Source of the DNA: Thermoanaerobaculia bacterium
Lineage (GTDB): Bacteria > Acidobacteriota > Thermoanaerobaculia > Multivoradales > UBA5704
Assembly (NCBI GenBank): GCA_025937035.1
Contig: JAICSG010000033.1
Span: 1-13,735 of the forward strand
DNA: 13,735 nt
Reading direction: 5' to 3'
The notes beneath the pieces are model-generated. The model saw only the letters and a list, made by a program, of their open reading frames with translations, searched no databases and was not told the DNA's origin. Shown piece after piece: positions 1-8,500 of the stretch (its first letter is position 1; every line of letters starts with the position of its first letter). Made by a program: the position numbers and the translations under genes.

Positions 1-66
1 GGCCACGTCACCGGCTTCGCGGAGCGGCGGGAGGCGTGGGATCTGGATTGGAAACGGCTGCCTTAA
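1..66 (+). CDS. C-terminal end of an unidentified protein (5'-truncated by window edge)
   Basis: The window opens inside a reading frame that ends with TAA at 64-66. The 21 remaining codons give a tail ending in DLDWKRLP. Most of these codons end in G or C, as in the confirmed genes of this window, which supports this frame over the other two. Too little is left to recognise a family. The gene would be followed by the inverted repeat at 137-239 and would converge on the minus-strand gene ending at 308. This could still be a chance open frame. Confidence 0.5.
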   Translation, partial: GHVTGFAERREAWDLDWKRLP

Positions 67-136
67 CTCTACTTTGTCAGATTGCCGGCCGGAGAGTGCC
101 GCCCCTTCGGGGCTGACCCTCACTCCCCAACCCCTC

Positions 137-239
137 TCTCCCCGCCTCCCCCCCACCTGACGGGAGAGAGGGGCTCGAACGACTCTCTCCAACGGTCTTT
201 CTCCCTCTTCTCCCGTCAGGTGGGGGGGAGGCGGGGAGA
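137..239. repeat. 31-bp perfect inverted repeat (intergenic REP/MITE-like hairpin)
   Basis: Positions 137-167 are the exact reverse complement of 209-239, separated by a 41-nt spacer. Each arm carries a run of seven C (148-154) or seven G (222-228) next to an ACCTGACGGGAGA-type core. The element fills the gap between two convergent genes, so it could act as a bidirectional transcription stop. It has no T-tract typical of an intrinsic terminator. C-rich and G-rich intergenic palindromes of this kind are common in dispersed families in GC-rich genomes, and I infer that this is one copy. A smaller GCCCC/GGGGC hairpin lies just upstream at 101-113. Confidence 0.8.
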
Positions 240-307
240 AGAGGGCCGGGGTGATGAGGGCCAACGGACCGGGGACGCCAAAGTTGACGAAGTAAGAGTG
301 AGCCGCC

Positions 308-829
308 TCACCCCTTGTGCGGCCGGAACACGATGTCGAACACCGGCTTCCAGGTCTTGCCGCCGTCGCGGGAGGACTCCGCGGTCTCCCGGACTCCCCC
401 CTTCTCGGGATACCACACGGCGCGCAGCGTCTCCGGATGGCCGTCGACGATCTGGGTGCCGCTGAGGGTCATCCGGCCGTTCTCGAACCGCCCCTCGACG
501 ACCAGAAGCTGGCCCCGGTTCGTCACCCAACTCTGGTGCCAGACCTTGCGGGACGCATCGTAGATACTGAAGCTCTGGCCGACCAGGCCGTTCGTCTGCT
601 CGTAGACCTCGCGCAGAGCGCAGCCGTCGAGGATGACGTCCACGTGGTTGCGCGCCACCACCTTGCCGGGCGCGTCGACGTCGAAGGCGTCCCAGTCGCC
701 CACCCAGAAATCGAATTGGCGGTGCTCCGGCGAGGCGCAGCTCCTGGAGGTCTTGGGAGCGGCCGTCTGCGCGTGGCTTGGCCAGGAGGCCAAGAGCAGG
801 ATTGTGACCCATGCTTTCAGGGCTCTCAT
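308..829 (-). CDS. Secreted DUF1579-like protein
   Basis: The product is 173 residues when started at the ATG at 829. The N-terminus (MRALKAWVTILLLASWPSHA, then QTAAP) is a clear Sec signal peptide with likely cleavage after SHA. The mature part has the DUF1579-type pattern: FDFWVGDWD near the start, a middle GCALREVYE segment, SIYDASRKVWHQSWV, and the closing SRDGGKTWKPVFDIVF. Proteins of this fold are small beta-barrel, lipocalin-like domains of unknown function, exported in many GC-rich bacteria. A longer open frame with a TTG at 889 exists, but the signal peptide argues for 829. No strong Shine-Dalgarno is visible there. The gene is monocistronic and converges on the partial gene at the window start. 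No function beyond the fold can be assigned. Confidence 0.8.
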   Translation of the reverse strand: MRALKAWVTILLLASWPSHAQTAAPKTSRSCASPEHRQFDFWVGDWDAFDVDAPGKVVARNHVDVILDGCALREVYEQTNGLVGQSFSIYDASRKVWHQSWVTNRGQLLVVEGRFENGRMTLSGTQIVDGHPETLRAVWYPEKGGVRETAESSRDGGKTWKPVFDIVFRPHKG

Positions 830-962
830 CGCGGTGGATTCTACAGGAGCGCGGAAGATGCGTCCGGGCTGCCTCGGACGCCTTGCCAAAGGAGCCGAGG
901 ATTCATTCTTGTTTTGCTATGAAAGAAATCGTAATCTTCGTTCGGAAAGCCGCTCCAGCGCA

Positions 963-1010
963 GCCGGCAGGACGCCGGAGGGGTCCCCTTTCTCCCCGGG
1001 ACCTGCCGGC
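963..1010. repeat. Hairpin with 9-bp perfect stem
   Basis: GCCGGCAGG at 963-971 is the exact reverse complement of CCTGCCGGC at 1002-1010. The interior (975-999) can form a further imperfect G/C helix, CCGG..GGGG against CCCC..GG. There is no T-run on either side, so it is not a textbook terminator. It lies on the far side of the 21-bp array from the winged-helix gene and could mark the end of that structured region. Confidence 0.55.
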
Positions 1011-1139
1011 GTGGCCGACGGGCCCGGGTCCGCTCGGACCGGCCGCTGACGACCTCCGCCGAATGTTCCGTCCCGCCGGCCGGAGCTCCCGTCCTCCACG
1101 AAAAACGGTTCCTCAAGATGGACGGACCGTCCGGCCTTC

Positions 1140-1345
1140 CGGGGGAATGTTCCGTCCACTGGGACGGATGTTCCATCCAGATGGACGAATGTTCCAACCT
1201 TCCGGGGGACGTTCCGTCCCTTTTGGGGAATGTTCCGTCGGTTTGGACGGACGTTCCGTCCGCTGGGGAGAATGTTCCAGACGAGCGATGGAACATTCGT
1301 CCAAGCCGATGGAACATCCGTCCCAGTGGACGGAACATTCCCCCG
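1140..1345. repeat. 21-bp-periodic repeat array arranged as a 57-nt inverted repeat
   Basis: ATGTTCC or ACGTTCC starts at 1147, 1168, 1189, 1209, 1230, 1251 and 1272, a spacing of 21, 21, 20, 21, 21 and 21. The orientation then flips: GGAACAT starts at 1290, 1311 and 1332, again exactly 21 apart. Positions 1140-1196 pair with 1289-1345 with 53 of 57 matches, and the outer 38 nt match perfectly. The 92-nt centre (1197-1288) holds four more units. Most units are flanked by GGAC and GTCC half-sites, so each unit is itself a rough dyad. Twenty-one base pairs is two turns of B-DNA, which would put every unit on the same face of the helix. The array ends 14 nt beyond the stop codon of the winged-helix gene. 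Function is unknown; a protein-binding array or a large RNA hairpin at a 3' end are both possible. Confidence 0.9.
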
Positions 1346-1359
1346 TCGGGACGGGCGTC

Positions 1360-1824
1360 TCAGCTCCCGGGGCTCGGGCTCACCTTGCGGTACCGGGTGG
1401 CCCTTCCTCCACTTCCGAAGCGCAGCGGCTCGATCCGGCCCTCTCCCTGAAGGTTCCAGAGGGCCCGGTGAAGGGACGTGCGGTTCGGCGTATATCCCAG
1501 AGCCCGGCAGAGGTCCTTCTTTTCGAACTCCTCTCCGAGCGCCTCCAGGGCCGCCTCGACATCTTCGAGGAGCTCCCCCGCCCCGCGCCGTGCCCGGGGA
1601 GCTGAAGGAGCGGGCGCGGGAGGGGCGGGCTCGATAGGAGTGGGCTCGGGAGGGGTGGACGGGCCCGCCGGCGCCTCCTCCGTGGCCTTCAGCCAGAGGC
1701 TGTCGAGCGCCTCGACCCTGGCCCGGTGCCCTTCCTGGAGCATCTCGATGCCGGCGCGGAGCTCCGCGTCGAGCTGCCGCCGGCGCCGCTGGTACTCGGC
1801 GTGATCCACAGGGGTCTCCTCCAT
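1360..1824 (-). CDS. Small coiled-coil / proline-rich linker / winged-helix-like protein
   Basis: The product is 154 residues from the ATG at 1824. Residues 5-48 are a charged, probably coiled-coil helix (EYQRRRRQLDAELRAG and onward). Residues 50-78 are a Pro/Ala-rich linker, and residues 83-147 look like a compact winged-helix domain: LLEDVEAALEALGEEF, then KKDLCRALGYTPNRTSLHRA as the likely recognition region, and a basic wing with GGRATRYRK. I infer DNA binding from this pattern and cannot name a family. A longer frame starts with GTG at 1893, but it would reach almost into the divergent gene at 1914. Neither start has a convincing Shine-Dalgarno. The 21-bp inverted array begins 14 nt past the stop codon, so it is transcribed with this gene or serves as its target. 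It shares an 89-nt divergent promoter region with the VOC gene. Confidence 0.72.
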   Translation of the reverse strand: MEETPVDHAEYQRRRRQLDAELRAGIEMLQEGHRARVEALDSLWLKATEEAPAGPSTPPEPTPIEPAPPAPAPSAPRARRGAGELLEDVEAALEALGEEFEKKDLCRALGYTPNRTSLHRALWNLQGEGRIEPLRFGSGGRATRYRKVSPSPGS

Positions 1825-1913
1825 CTCTGCTTCGGGAATCTCCAAGATAGCACCTCGCACCTCGGAGTAGAATCCGACCGCACGCGCGAGCACTGTCCAG
1901 ATCGGAGGCTCCC

Positions 1914-2300
1914 ATGAAGAGAGTTACTGGTATCGGAGGCATCTTCTTCCACGCGAAGGACCCTGTGGCGCTGCGCGCCTGGTACAAGCGGCACTTGGGC
2001 ATCGACGTGCAAGAGTGGGGTGGCACGGCATTCACCTGGACCGACGAGGCGGGAAACCCGGCCAAGGGAACAACCGTCTGGTCCATTGGAGCGGCTGACA
2101 GCAACCACTTCGCCCCGAGCACCTCGTCCTTCATGGTGAATTATCGGGTCGAAGACCTGACCTCTCTGCTCCAGGCGTTACGGGACGAGGGCTGCCACGT
2201 GCTGGAGAAGACCGACGACTCCGAGTACGGGAAGTTCGGTTGGGTCCTCGATCCCGAGGGAAACAAGGTCGAGCTCTGGCAGCCTCCTCCCGGGCAATAG
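1914..2300 (+). CDS. VOC-family (glyoxalase/bleomycin-resistance fold) protein
   Basis: The product is 128 residues and is a complete single-domain member of the vicinal oxygen chelate superfamily. It shows the paired beta-alpha-beta layout: an opening strand with GIFFHAKDPVALRAWYKRHLGI, a middle strand NYRVEDLTSLLQALRDEG, and the closing DPEGNKVELWQP. His13 and Glu120 sit where this superfamily places its metal ligands, so metal binding is likely. The substrate cannot be told from sequence. GGAGG at 1904-1908 lies 5 nt before the ATG, which fixes the start. A TAGAAT at 1868-1873 is a possible -10 box but lacks a good -35. The protein is cytoplasmic, with no signal peptide. It is divergent from the winged-helix gene and converges on the sensor gene ending at 2350. 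Confidence 0.9.
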   Translation: MKRVTGIGGIFFHAKDPVALRAWYKRHLGIDVQEWGGTAFTWTDEAGNPAKGTTVWSIGAADSNHFAPSTSSFMVNYRVEDLTSLLQALRDEGCHVLEKTDDSEYGKFGWVLDPEGNKVELWQPPPGQ

Positions 2301-2349
2301 CCGTTCGGGCCACGCGGCAAGGCGGCATAGCATGCGGATCACGTAGGGC

Positions 2350-5300
2350 TCACACCCACTGCAGCTCCCGCTCCTCCTCCGGCGCGCGCACCCGCACCGC
2401 GCCGCTGGCCACCGTCGGCCCGGGGTCCTCCCGGAAGCGCCGGGAGATCTCCCGCGGATCTCCCCCGTCCCCGGCCTCGACGCCCACCCAGCGGTTGCGG
2501 CCGCTCCTCTTGGCGGCGTACAGCCCGAGGTCGGCGATGGCGACGATCTCCTGCCAGCCGACCGCCCGCGGGCGGGACGGCGCGAAGGGGTAGGCCGCGA
2601 AGCCGATCGAGCAGGTCCGCCGCAGCTCGGTGCCGTCCTCCAGGCGGAAGCCGTGGGCCGCCACCGCCGAGCGGATCTTCTCCGCCAGCACGGGCGCGTC
2701 CCCGCGGTCGCAGAAGCGGGTCACGATGAGGAACTCCTCGCCACCCCAGCGCACCACGTGGTCGGAGGCCCGGCAGGTCGCCCTCAGGAGGCCCGCCGTC
2801 TGGCTCAGCACGGCGTCTCCCGCCGCGTGGCCGTAGGTGTCGTTGACGCTCTTGAAGTGGTCGAGATCGAGGATCAGGAAGACCAGGTCCGCCTCGCCCG
2901 CGTCCGCGTGCCCGTCCTCGTGCCGGCGCGCCGAGAGGTCGAGGTCGCTCTCGATCCCCTGCTCCAGGAAGCGGCGGTTGCGCAGCCGTGTCAGCGGATC
3001 GGTGAGGCTGGCCTCCTCGATCCGCGCGTAGGCCACCTCCAGCTCCCGGTTCTTCTCGGCGAGGGTCTGGGTCCGTTCCCGCACGATCCGCTCGAGCTCC
3101 CGGCCGCGCGCCTGGAGGCGGCGGACCCGCAGCCGGTAGGCGCCGTACGCCAGGGCCAGGACGGCCAGCGCCACGAGGGCGCGGAACGCCGCCGTCTGGT
3201 AGAACGCGGGGAGGACTCTCACCGGCAGCCGGATCTCTGAAGGGCTCCAGAGCCCGGCGCGGTTGGTCCCCTGGACGCGCAGCGTGTAGCTCCCCGGCGG
3301 CAGGCTCGTATAGGCGACCGAGCGCTGGGAGGCGTCCGCCAGGGTCCAGCGGTCGTCGAAGCCGTCCAGCCGGTAGCGGTAGGCGTTGCGCGAGGGCGCC
3401 GTGAGGTCGAGCGCCGCGAACTCCAGCCGGAAGCCCTTCTCCCCCGGCCTCAGGGTCAGCCGGCCGAGCCGGGCCGCGCCCCGCCGCTCGGCGCCGTTCA
3501 CGCGCAGCCCGGTGACGACGACCGGCGGCTGGTAGGTCCAGGGGGCGATCCGGTCCGGCCGCACCTCCAGCAGCCCCTCGGGGGAGCCGAAGAGGAGCGA
3601 TCCCCAGGAGGTCCGCGAGCGGCTGGCGATGAAGAAGTCGTGGAAGGCGCAGCCGTCCGCCGGCCCGAATTCCTGCCATTTCCAGGTCCTGGGATCGACG
3701 CGCAGCCGGGGGCCGAGCCAGATCCACCCCTGGTCGTCCTCGATCAGCGCCTCGACCGGCCCCGGCGGGCGGCCCAGCCGCGGCGCCACGGGATCGAAGC
3801 GGGCCGTCCGGCCGTCCCAGGAGCGCAGGACGCACGCGCCTCCCTGCGTGGCCACCCAGAGGCGGCCGTCGCGGGCGATCATCAGATCGGGCACCCAGTT
3901 GGCCGGCAGACCGTCCGGCTGCCCCGGCTGAGAGAGGATGCGCGCCGCCGTGCCCCGGACGGGATCGAAGGCGTTGAGGCCGCTGTCGGTGCCCACCCAG
4001 AGCGTGCCGTGGGCGTCGAAGGCGAGCGCCTCCACCGCGATCCCGGAGAGCGAGGCCGGGTCGTCCGGCCGATGGCGGAAGGCTCTGGCCTTCAAGGTCT
4101 GGGGATCGATTCGCGCCATCCCCTCGGCGGCGCCGGCCCAGAGGGCGCCGTCCGGCCCGAAGGCCATCGTCCGGATCGGCCCGCCGGGCAGCCCCTGGGC
4201 CTCGGAGAGCCGCTCGAAACGCCGCGCGCCGGGCCGCAGGCGGTGCAGCATCCCATTGAGCGTGGCCACCCAGACCGCGCCGTCCGGCCCCTGGGCCAGG
4301 CAGGTGATCGAGCCGTCCGCCAGGGCTCCGGGATCTTTGGGATCGGGACGATAGGCGCCGGTCCGCCGCCCCTCGCGGTCCAGCAGATCGACGCCGTTGC
4401 CGTTGGTCCCCACCCACACCGTGCCGTCCCGCGTCTGGAGAGTCCGCACGACCTCGGGGTGGCTCAAGCCCTCCGGCCGGTTGGGGCTGTAGCGGAGCGT
4501 CCGGAAGGCCCGCGCCGCGGGGTCGTGGCGGGCGATCCCCTGTCCCCAGGAGCCCACCCAGACGGCGCCCGAGCGGTCCTGGAGCAGCGCGCCCACGCGG
4601 TCGCTGCCAATCGTGCTCTCCAGGGCGGGGTCGTGCCGCAGGCGGGCGACGATCTCCAGGGACGCGGGATCGACCACGTCGATGCCGCCGCCGAAGGTGG
4701 CGATCCAGACCTCGTCCGGCGCCACCTGGACGATCCCGTAGACCCAGAAGTGGCTCAGGCCCTTGGGGCCGGGCACGAAGCGGTGGAGCTCGCCGGTGCG
4801 GGGATCGAGCACCGCCGCGCCGTCGTCGGTGGTGCCGATCCAGATCCGCCCGCGCGCGTCCTCCGTGAGCTTGGAGACGAGATGGCCGGCGAGCGATCCC
4901 TTCACTTTGGGATCGGAAGCCACGCGCTCGAACCCCTGCTCTTCGCCGCGCCGGACCTGCAAGCCGGCCTGGCTCCCCACCCAGAGCCGTCCGGCGCGGT
5001 CGATCAGGAGCCCGCGCACGCGGTCGTCGGCCAGGCTGCGCGGATCTTTCGGATCGTGCCGGAAGTGGTCGATGCGCCCCGAGTGGGGATCGAGGCGGTC
5101 GAGCCCCTCGTAGGTGGCGATCCACAGCCGCCCGGAGCGGTCCTCGGCCATCGCCTCGACCCGGTCGTGCGACAGGCTCGCGGGATTTTTGGGATCGTGC
5201 TGGTAGCGCCTGAAGGTCTCGGTGGCGGGATCGTAGACCGAGAGCCCGCTGCTGAAGGTGCCGATCCAGAGCCGGCCGTCCGCGGCGGCGAGGAGCGACC

Positions 5301-5562
5301 GCACGTAGCTTCCGCCGAGGGTGCGCGGGTCGTGGGGATCGGATTTGTAGACCCGGAATTGATAGCCGTCGTAGCGGACCAGACCGCCCTGAGTGCCGAT
5401 CCAGAGGAACCCCTGGCGATCCTGGGTCAGGGCCGTGCACAGGTGGGCGGGGACCTCGTCCGGGACCGCCACCCGCTGGAACGAGACGAGGCCGCTCCGG
5501 GGCGGCGAGGCCTGGGCGACGCTTGCGAGTAAGGCGAGGAGGAGAACGGCGCTGCGGGACAT
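2350..5562 (-). CDS. Reg_prop / Y_Y_Y sensor with GGDEF diguanylate cyclase output
   Basis: The product is 1070 residues. Residues 1-19 are a signal peptide (MSRSAVLLLALLASVAQAS). About fourteen Reg_prop repeats follow (residues 30 to about 660), each with a core such as LWIGTQGGLVRYD, enough for two seven-bladed propellers. A Y_Y_Y domain (about 690-785, including YRYRLDGFDDRW) leads to one transmembrane helix (about 793-812), a coiled coil, and a GGDEF domain. The active-site motif is GGEEF at 940-944, and RASD at 931-934 is a canonical product-inhibition I-site five residues before it. LDLDHFKSVNDTYGH is also conserved. The protein should sense a periplasmic ligand, perhaps a glycan as in Bacteroidetes hybrid sensors, and make c-di-GMP inside the cell. 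It begins 33 nt after the peptidase gene ends, so the two are probably cotranscribed. The ATG has no strong ribosome-binding site, which suggests dependence on upstream translation. Confidence 0.93.
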   Translation of the reverse strand: MSRSAVLLLALLASVAQASPPRSGLVSFQRVAVPDEVPAHLCTALTQDRQGFLWIGTQGGLVRYDGYQFRVYKSDPHDPRTLGGSYVRSLLAAADGRLWIGTFSSGLSVYDPATETFRRYQHDPKNPASLSHDRVEAMAEDRSGRLWIATYEGLDRLDPHSGRIDHFRHDPKDPRSLADDRVRGLLIDRAGRLWVGSQAGLQVRRGEEQGFERVASDPKVKGSLAGHLVSKLTEDARGRIWIGTTDDGAAVLDPRTGELHRFVPGPKGLSHFWVYGIVQVAPDEVWIATFGGGIDVVDPASLEIVARLRHDPALESTIGSDRVGALLQDRSGAVWVGSWGQGIARHDPAARAFRTLRYSPNRPEGLSHPEVVRTLQTRDGTVWVGTNGNGVDLLDREGRRTGAYRPDPKDPGALADGSITCLAQGPDGAVWVATLNGMLHRLRPGARRFERLSEAQGLPGGPIRTMAFGPDGALWAGAAEGMARIDPQTLKARAFRHRPDDPASLSGIAVEALAFDAHGTLWVGTDSGLNAFDPVRGTAARILSQPGQPDGLPANWVPDLMIARDGRLWVATQGGACVLRSWDGRTARFDPVAPRLGRPPGPVEALIEDDQGWIWLGPRLRVDPRTWKWQEFGPADGCAFHDFFIASRSRTSWGSLLFGSPEGLLEVRPDRIAPWTYQPPVVVTGLRVNGAERRGAARLGRLTLRPGEKGFRLEFAALDLTAPSRNAYRYRLDGFDDRWTLADASQRSVAYTSLPPGSYTLRVQGTNRAGLWSPSEIRLPVRVLPAFYQTAAFRALVALAVLALAYGAYRLRVRRLQARGRELERIVRERTQTLAEKNRELEVAYARIEEASLTDPLTRLRNRRFLEQGIESDLDLSARRHEDGHADAGEADLVFLILDLDHFKSVNDTYGHAAGDAVLSQTAGLLRATCRASDHVVRWGGEEFLIVTRFCDRGDAPVLAEKIRSAVAAHGFRLEDGTELRRTCSIGFAAYPFAPSRPRAVGWQEIVAIADLGLYAAKRSGRNRWVGVEAGDGGDPREISRRFREDPGPTVASGAVRVRAPEEERELQWV

Positions 5563-5595
5563 CTGGGGTGGGATGGTAGCGCAGCCCCCGGCCCC

Positions 5596-8500
5596 CTACG
5601 GCGCCAGCCCGTACGGCTGCAGCAGCTTCGCCGCCTGGTCCAGGGCCCGGTCGGCCTCCACCAGCAGGTAGCTCAGCTCGTTGTCGCGCCCGGCCATGCA
5701 GGCCTGCCCTACCTTGCCGAGAGCCTGATAGGCGTCGCGCAGCGCCTGGTTGACGTTGGTGTCCGGGGAGGCCCAGAGGGTGGAGTCGTCGAGCATCCTG
5801 GGGACGGTCTTGGTCAGATCGGAGCAGGATGGAATGATGTCGACGTTCGCCCCCTGGCGGAAGCGCTGGAAGATCGGCTTGACGGCGCGCTTCACGTCCG
5901 CCGCCCTGGTCGCGTAGGTGGCGTGCCAGGCGGCCATGCGGTTGCGCAGGTCGTCGGCGGCCTGCTTCTGCTGGGCCTCCCGCTGGAGCGCCGCGTCGCT
6001 GGTGCCGAGGCGCAGGATGGCGCGCACGTCCTGCCGGTGCGCGCGGCTCTCCTTCACCGCCAGCTCCAGGTCGTAGGGCTCCACCTCCACGATGTGGGTC
6101 TGCGGCGCCTCTTGGGCCCCCCACTGCCAGAAGGCGCGGTCGAAGGCGGCGGGCGTGGCCCCGCCCAGCGTCTGCAGGGCCTGCTCGTCGGTCTTGCCCG
6201 CGGCGTAGGCGGCGATCATCCGGTGGACCCCCTCGACGCCGTAGCGGGTCTCGATGAAGTTGATCATCCAGGCCGCCTCGGCGTAGGCGAGGTCCACGAG
6301 CTGCGGCTCGGCGAAGCCGCGGAGGATGGGATCGACGGTCGGGAAGGAGAGCACGCGGTTGGTGCGGACCAGGTCCGGCAGGGGGTTGATCCGCCCCATC
6401 CCCATCTCGATGTGCTGCGCCAGCCCCTCCTGGAACCAGTGCGGCGCCTGATCGTGGGTCGCGGCGGCGATCATGGCGTGCGCCAGCTCGTGCGAGAGGA
6501 TGGCCACCAGCTTCGGATGCAGGCTCCGGATCTCCGCGAACGGCACCCGCACCTTGCCGTCGAAAAGGCCGATCACCCCCAGGTCGCCGCCAAAATTCTC
6601 GTAGAAGTCCCGGATGGGGAAGATGCAGACCTCGACCGGCTTGTCGCCGCTCCCCGGGATCCAGCGCTCCAATCGATGGCGCTCCTTTTCGAGCACCTCC
6701 GCCACCCCGCGCGCGTAGCGGTCGCCGGTCGCCTTGGGATAGCGCACCTCGAAGTGGTCCGACTTGTAGACGGCGTAGGAGGCGGCGAGATCCCGGTCCA
6801 GCTTGAGCTGCTTGCGGCGGCGCTCTCCCCGCGGGGTGGGCAGCTGGCGGTCCGCCTTCTCGGAGAGCTTGATCGCCGTGTCGTACTCGCCGGCGGCGGC
6901 GTAGAGCTCGGAGAGGGCGAAGAGCGTTCCGGCGGTGGGCCGGCGGCTGGCGAAGTCGTTCTTGGCCAGATGGATGAGGAGCTGGCGGGCCTCGTCCCGG
7001 CGGTCGAGTTGGCGGAGCGCCTGGGCCCGCAGGCGGACCAGCGAGGCCGGCGCGCGGTCGATGCCGGCCACCAGCGGCCCGGTGAGGGTCAGCAGATCCT
7101 TCCAGCGGTTCTGCTCGGCCAGGGCCCGGGCCGCCAGCTCGGCGAGCCGGAGCCTCCGGGGCTGCAGGGTCTCTCCGGGAGCCGACTGCTGGAGCGACGG
7201 CAGGTCCGCGAGCGCCTTCTCCTCGGCGTGCCGGCCCCAGGTTTTGGCGTCCTCCACCGGGGTGCCCTCGGCGGCCAGCCCGGACCCTCCCGGCACGAGT
7301 AGCTCACCGCAGCCCACGGTCAGCCGCAGCGACTGGCCGCAGGTGGCGGCCTGCGCGCCAACCGGCAGCGGCAACGGCCGGCGGGCCCCCTCCGGAGACA
7401 CGCGCGGCTCCTCGGGATCGCCGAGATGGAATTCCGGGAAGAGCTTGGGACGGGTGAGCAGGTACGCGGCCACGGGATCGTCGAAGAGCTCGGCGCGGGC
7501 CGCCGGCTCCAGATGCCAGGCCTGGAGCAGGAGCGTCTCCGCCTCCTCCAGCCGGTCCTCGGCGGCGGCCCGGCGGGCGGCGGTGTACCAGGGCTCGGCC
7601 AGGCGCGAGCCGGTCTGGGTCAGCAGCGCCAGCTCGGCGTCCCCGAGATCCTCCTGGTCGGTCAGCTCCTTGCCGAACGCCGATTCCAGGTGGAGGGCGT
7701 CGGTGTCGAGGCCGCCCTCGATCGCCGCGTCATAGAACGCCTGCGTCTGCTCCCGCTGGAGCCGGCGGAAGGCCAGGCGGGCGCGGAGCAGGTCGGCCAG
7801 CGGGGCTTTGGAAGAAAATTGCAGGCCGACCAGGGCGTCGCCGGCGGCCTTGAGCTCCGATTCCAGCAGGAGGTACTGCGCGCGCCAGAGAGTCTGGACC
7901 TCGCGCAGGGCCGGATCGGCGGCCGGCGCGGCCAGCCGCCGCTCGATCTCCTCGCGGTCCTTCCCCTCGGCCAGGGCCCAGCGCAGGGGCCCCAGCGGGC
8001 CGAGACGGAGAAAGCCCGCGTCGGTCACCGGAGGCGGCGCCGTCCGGGCGATGCGCGCCTCCGGGGCGGACCCGGCCGCCAGCCACATCCAGAGCCCCAC
8101 GGCGGCCCCCGCCGCCACCGTGGCGGCGCCGGCGATCAGGGCCAGCCGCTTCTTCCCGGCTCGGGCCAGCAGGAACGCGCCGGTGGCTCCGGCGAGGCCC
8201 AGGGCGAAGAGAGCCAGGGGGAGCCAGGCGGGCGGTCCTGAAGGCGCGGGAGACGCCTCGGCGGCGCGGGGAGCGGACCGGCGCGCGGCCGGCCTGGCCT
8301 TGACGTCCGCCTTGGGCGGAGCCCCCGCGGGCTCGGCGCTGATGCGGACGCTCTCGATCTTCCAGCCCCCCTCGTCGACCAGATGGAGGATGAGCGTCTC
8401 GTCCAGGCCGGAGGCGAGCTCCACGCCGAAGGCGGCCGTCTGGGGCCCCAGCCTCGGCCCCGGGGTGAGGAGCTGCCAGGAGGCCCCGTCGGCCGGCCCG

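Larger units (their letters stand above)
830..1359. other. Gene-free, palindrome-rich stretch
   Basis: About 530 nt lie between the secreted DUF1579-like gene and the winged-helix gene. Several frames are open here on both strands, but they lack ribosome-binding sites, and their heptad-repeat products simply mirror the 21-bp DNA repeat, so I do not call a gene. What the stretch does hold is a 48-nt hairpin (963-1010), a small GGTCCG/CGGACC hairpin (1027-1040), an isolated ATGTTCC unit at 1063-1069, and the inverted 21-bp array (1140-1345). Positions 830-960 show nothing recognisable except whatever promoter serves the minus-strand gene starting at 829. Confidence 0.7.

Noticed and set aside
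1140..1345. CRISPR array
   Set aside because: The units are only 21 bp apart, there are no unique spacers of 30 or more bases, the orientation inverts midway, and no cas gene is present.
811..1605. Long open frame on the plus strand through the 21-bp array
   Set aside because: It lacks a ribosome-binding site, overlaps the winged-helix gene on the other strand, and its heptads only reflect the DNA repeat.
917..2134. 405-codon open frame on the minus strand
   Set aside because: It crosses the array, the winged-helix gene in another frame and the VOC gene. Composition is Arg/Gly/Pro-rich, as in shadow frames of GC-rich DNA.
3640..5532. 630-codon open frame on the plus strand antisense to the sensor gene
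   Set aside because: The pseudo-repeats in its product mirror the propeller repeats on the other strand. There is no ribosome-binding site and no recognisable domain.
2339..6124. 1261-codon open frame on the minus strand over the sensor gene
   Set aside because: It is a shadow frame. The overlapping frame gives clear Reg_prop, Y_Y_Y and GGDEF domains; this one gives low-complexity Arg/Gly/Ala/Pro sequence.
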